9,154 bases of DNA, from assembly GCA_913049525.1 (NCBI GenBank), contig CAJWYZ010000049.1:1-9154 (forward strand). Direction: 5' to 3'. The translations under genes and the position numbers were made by a program. A model generated the notes under the pieces. The model was not told the origin of the DNA and made no database searches. It saw only the letters and a program-made list of their open reading frames with translations. This DNA comes from an uncultured Fidelibacterota bacterium (GTDB lineage Bacteria > Fidelibacterota > Marinisomatia > SCGC-AAA003-L08 > D37C17). Below, one piece after another: positions 7,266 to 9,154 of this stretch (positions are counted from its first letter, which is position 1; the number at the start of each line of letters is the position of its first letter).

Positions 7266-8534
7266 ATGTCAATAACAGCAGTCATTGGGGGGCAGTGGGG
7301 CGATGAAGGTAAAGGGAAAATTGTAGATCTTCTCAGCAAAGATTCAAAAATTGTAGCCCGATATCAAGGTGGTGCAAATGCCGGACATACTGTGTATCAT
7401 GGTGATATAAAAGTGGTGCTTCATCAAATTCCATCTGGTATTCTTAGAAAAGGATGCCATTGTATTTTAGGAAATGGTATGGTGGTTGACCCTATCGGAC
7501 TCATGGAAGAAATTGAAATGGTTCAATCCCACGGCTTTGATACTTCGGGTCAAATTCATGTAGCTATGAATGCTCATATCGTAACACCTATTCACAAAGC
7601 AATCGATGTTGCTACTGAAGCGGCAAATAATAATCGAATAGGCACTACAGGGCGAGGTATTGGCCCCACCTATGTGGACAAATATGATAGAGTGGGAATA
7701 CGTGGTGTGGATTTGTTGGATGTGAATTGTTTGCGTGAAAAATTAAATGCCAAATTAGATTCAGCTATACAAGCTGGGCATCTACCTGAAAATGCGAAAG
7801 ACCAACTTCAAGATCAGTTTCATCAATTTATGGACTGTGCTGAAAAAGTGGCATTACTTGTATCTGATACTTTTGCACTGATTCATGAGTTTGCTGAACG
7901 GGGTGAAAATATTCTCATAGAAGGTGCACAGGGTACGCTTTTAGATGTTGATCACGGAACCTATCCCTTTGTGACTTCATCTTCTGCATCCTCAGCAGGG
8001 GTATCAACAGGTTTAGGCTTACCTACCAATAAAGTTGAAACTATTATAGGTATACTAAAAGCGTATATTACACGTGTGGGCACAGGCCCATCCCCTACAG
8101 AATTATTTGATGAAGATGGTCAAAAGCTTAGAGATTTGGGTCAAGAATACGGTGCAACCACGGGTCGCCCTCGCCGATGTGGGTGGTTTGATTGCGTAGC
8201 CGCTCATTATTCAGCCCGTGTAAACGGACTCACAGAAGTTGCTCTCACAAAGTTAGATATTTTAGACCACTTCGAAGAGATTAAGGTATGTGTGGCTTAC
8301 AAAGTGGACGGAAAAGAAATTAAGAATATGTCAGAAGTGTTACATCGCTTAGAAGATGTCCAGCCAATATATCAATCATTTGAAGGTTGGCAGGAGACAA
8401 CAACCGGTATAGGATCTTACAATGATCTTCCAGAAAAGACCCAAGAATATATCCAATTCATTTCAGATTTTATTGGAGTGCCGGTGAAAATTATTTCCAC
8501 TGGCCCAGGCAGAGATGAAATTATTCATAATTAA
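7266..8534 (+). CDS. purA: Adenylosuccinate synthetase PurA
   Basis: Cytoplasmic GTP-dependent enzyme that joins IMP and aspartate to make adenylosuccinate, the first committed step from IMP to AMP. Motifs in order: GGQWGDEGKGKIVD (8-21) with catalytic Asp13 and the GDEGKGK phosphate loop; GGANAGHTV (35-43) with catalytic His41; GTTGRGIGPTY (126-136); EGAQGTLLDVDHGTYPFVTSS (219-239); GTGPSPTE (272-279); TTGRPRRCGWFD (298-309), of which the TTGRPRR part binds aspartate; TKLDIL (328-333); and STGPGRDEII (411-420). The length of 422 aa is normal and the protein appears intact. The ATG start is preceded by AGGGA (7252-7256) at a spacing of nine bases, the best-placed Shine-Dalgarno-like sequence in the window. 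The gene appears to be its own transcription unit between the secF terminator and the hairpin-containing spacer before ogt. Confidence 0.97.
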   Translation: MSITAVIGGQWGDEGKGKIVDLLSKDSKIVARYQGGANAGHTVYHGDIKVVLHQIPSGILRKGCHCILGNGMVVDPIGLMEEIEMVQSHGFDTSGQIHVAMNAHIVTPIHKAIDVATEAANNNRIGTTGRGIGPTYVDKYDRVGIRGVDLLDVNCLREKLNAKLDSAIQAGHLPENAKDQLQDQFHQFMDCAEKVALLVSDTFALIHEFAERGENILIEGAQGTLLDVDHGTYPFVTSSSASSAGVSTGLGLPTNKVETIIGILKAYITRVGTGPSPTELFDEDGQKLRDLGQEYGATTGRPRRCGWFDCVAAHYSARVNGLTEVALTKLDILDHFEEIKVCVAYKVDGKEIKNMSEVLHRLEDVQPIYQSFEGWQETTTGIGSYNDLPEKTQEYIQFISDFIGVPVKIISTGPGRDEIIHN

Positions 8535-8545
8535 GTTTTTGGATT

Positions 8546-8564
8546 GCATCAACAATGTTGATGC
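8546..8564. repeat. Perfect 8-bp inverted repeat (hairpin) between purA and ogt
   Basis: GCATCAAC (8546-8553) and GTTGATGC (8557-8564) are exact reverse complements with a 3-base loop, starting 11 bases after the purA stop. A weaker inverted repeat, CTGAA-ATTAA-TTCAG (8565-8579), follows directly. No T run follows on either strand, so this is not a classic intrinsic terminator. It could stabilise the purA mRNA 3' end, act as a weak terminator, or bind a protein. The half-site TTGATG (8558-8563) also resembles a -35 box, but no convincing -10 box follows. Confidence 0.6.
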
Positions 8565-8598
8565 CTGAAATTAATTCAGTTAATCTACTCCATATTAA

Positions 8599-9096
8599 TT
8601 GATAGAGTACACCACCTTTAATTCACCCATTGGTAAAATTTATATTGCTGCAGTAAAAGAGGGAGTAGTAAAAATATCTCTCTCTACCGAATCACCTGAA
8701 GGATTGGAGAAATATTGTCAGAAATATCTTGGAGTCGGAGTCCGGGAAGGGTCAGAATATACCCAAGATGCCAAAGAGCAAATTCTGAAGTATTTGGAAG
8801 GAAAGTCTCAATATTTAGATTTTCCGGTAATTCATCTCAATTCATCCTTTCGGAAAAAAGTATTAGAAACAGAACGGAATATCCCTTATGGTGAAACCCG
8901 CTCTTATGGAGAGGTGGCTGAAATAGTGAATAATCCCAGGGCAGTCCGTGCCGTGGGTTCAGCTAATGCCGAAAATCCACTACCCCTGTATTTTCCATGC
9001 CATAGAATTATTTCTTCTAATGGGAGCTTAGGAGGTTATGGAGGAGGTTTGGGTGTGAAACAGTATCTATTGGATTTAGAGTCTAAATCTTTGTAG
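8599..9096 (+). CDS. ogt: Methylated-DNA--[protein]-cysteine S-methyltransferase (O6-alkylguanine repair, Ogt/MGMT)
   Basis: Suicide DNA-repair protein that transfers the alkyl group from O6-alkylguanine to its own cysteine. The active site PCHR is at residues 133-136 (acceptor Cys134). It is preceded by IPYGETRSYGEVA (95-107; Tyr103 fits the phosphate-rotating Tyr), NPRAVRAVGSANAENPLP (112-129; Arg117 is the likely arginine finger) and followed by GSLGGYGGGL (142-151). The N-terminal part (1-80) is the usual poorly conserved domain beginning YTTFNSPIGKI. The length of 165 aa is typical of Ogt, and there is no Ada regulatory domain. The start is TTG 8599: an in-frame TAA lies immediately before it, and the N-terminal YTTF-SPIG matches family starts, so no other start fits. 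No Shine-Dalgarno is visible. The stop codon TAG touches the tRNA fragment that follows. Confidence 0.95.
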   Translation: MIEYTTFNSPIGKIYIAAVKEGVVKISLSTESPEGLEKYCQKYLGVGVREGSEYTQDAKEQILKYLEGKSQYLDFPVIHLNSSFRKKVLETERNIPYGETRSYGEVAEIVNNPRAVRAVGSANAENPLPLYFPCHRIISSNGSLGGYGGGLGVKQYLLDLESKSL

Positions 9097-9135
9097 GAAG
9101 ATTTGAACCTCCGACCTTCGGGTTATGAGCCCGAC
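9096..9135 (-). pseudogene. Truncated initiator tRNA-fMet(CAT): anticodon arm, variable loop and T arm only
   Basis: Read on the minus strand, 9135-9096 gives G26, an anticodon arm with stem TCGGG/CCCGA (9134-9130 and 9122-9118), loop CTCATAA with anticodon CAT (9127-9125), variable loop AGGTC, and a T arm GGAGG-TTCAAAT-CTTCC (9112-9096, one G-U pair). The three consecutive G:C pairs in the anticodon stem and the AAGGTC variable region are marks of bacterial initiator tRNA. The next 19 bases toward the tRNA 5' end (9136-9154) show no D arm, and bases beyond the T stem (9095-9088) are the AT-rich end of ogt, not a GC-rich acceptor strand or CCA. It cannot be a functional standard tRNA as seen. 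Possible origins are a recombination or integration remnant, or an assembly junction at a multicopy tRNA. Confidence 0.75.
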
Positions 9136-9154
9136 AAAAGGTGCGTAAAATAAA

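Noticed and set aside
9096..9154. Complete tRNA-Met gene on the minus strand
   Set aside because: The 19 bases upstream of the anticodon stem contain no D arm, and the acceptor 3' strand is not tRNA-like. Only positions equivalent to about 26-65 are present.
1..9154. CRISPR arrays, insertion sequences, toxin-antitoxin or defence systems
   Set aside because: I found no regularly spaced repeats, transposase or nuclease motifs, or terminal inverted repeats. All long frames are accounted for by core cellular genes.

Overview
This window looks like ordinary housekeeping DNA from an AT-rich, Gram-negative, two-membrane bacterium. Outer-membrane biogenesis is shown by a BamD-type lipoprotein, and the inner membrane by SecDF and FtsEX. 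Shine-Dalgarno motifs are mostly weak or absent, TTG/GTG starts are frequent, and the first gene resembles a family common in the Bacteroidetes/FCB group. I therefore infer an FCB-type lineage, with Marinimicrobia or a relative as one candidate. That assignment is inference, because no rRNA or marker phylogeny is available here. Every clear gene lies on the + strand; the only minus-strand element is a broken tRNA at the right end.

Region 1 (2-4274) is one tightly packed transcription unit entering from the left: the 3' end of a DUF5683-like envelope protein, bamD, nadD, a Na+/Ca2+ exchanger-type antiporter, ftsE and ftsX. Each start overlaps the preceding stop (ATGATG, GTGA, TAATG, ATGA, ATGA), so translational coupling is likely. 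It combines outer-membrane assembly, NAD synthesis, cation transport and divisome/cell-wall control.

Region 2 (4275-7236) is a 124-bp spacer with a weak candidate promoter, then secD (TTG start) and secF separated by one base, closed by a clear intrinsic terminator at 7207-7236. SecDF uses the proton motive force to help pull Sec substrates across the inner membrane, and BamD acts later on outer-membrane proteins in the same export route.

Region 3 (7237-9154) holds purA (AMP branch of purine synthesis), a spacer with a strong hairpin lacking a U tract, and an ogt-type O6-alkylguanine DNA methyltransferase with a TTG start. Immediately at the ogt stop codon is an antisense 40-bp fragment of an initiator tRNA-fMet (anticodon arm, variable loop and T arm only). 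The D arm and 5' half are missing and the acceptor end is not recognisable. This is the most unusual feature of the window.

I see no CRISPR array, insertion sequence, defence module, riboswitch or undescribed multi-gene system here. The interesting points are the tRNA fragment, the gene mixture in the overlapping operon, and a few local sequence oddities.
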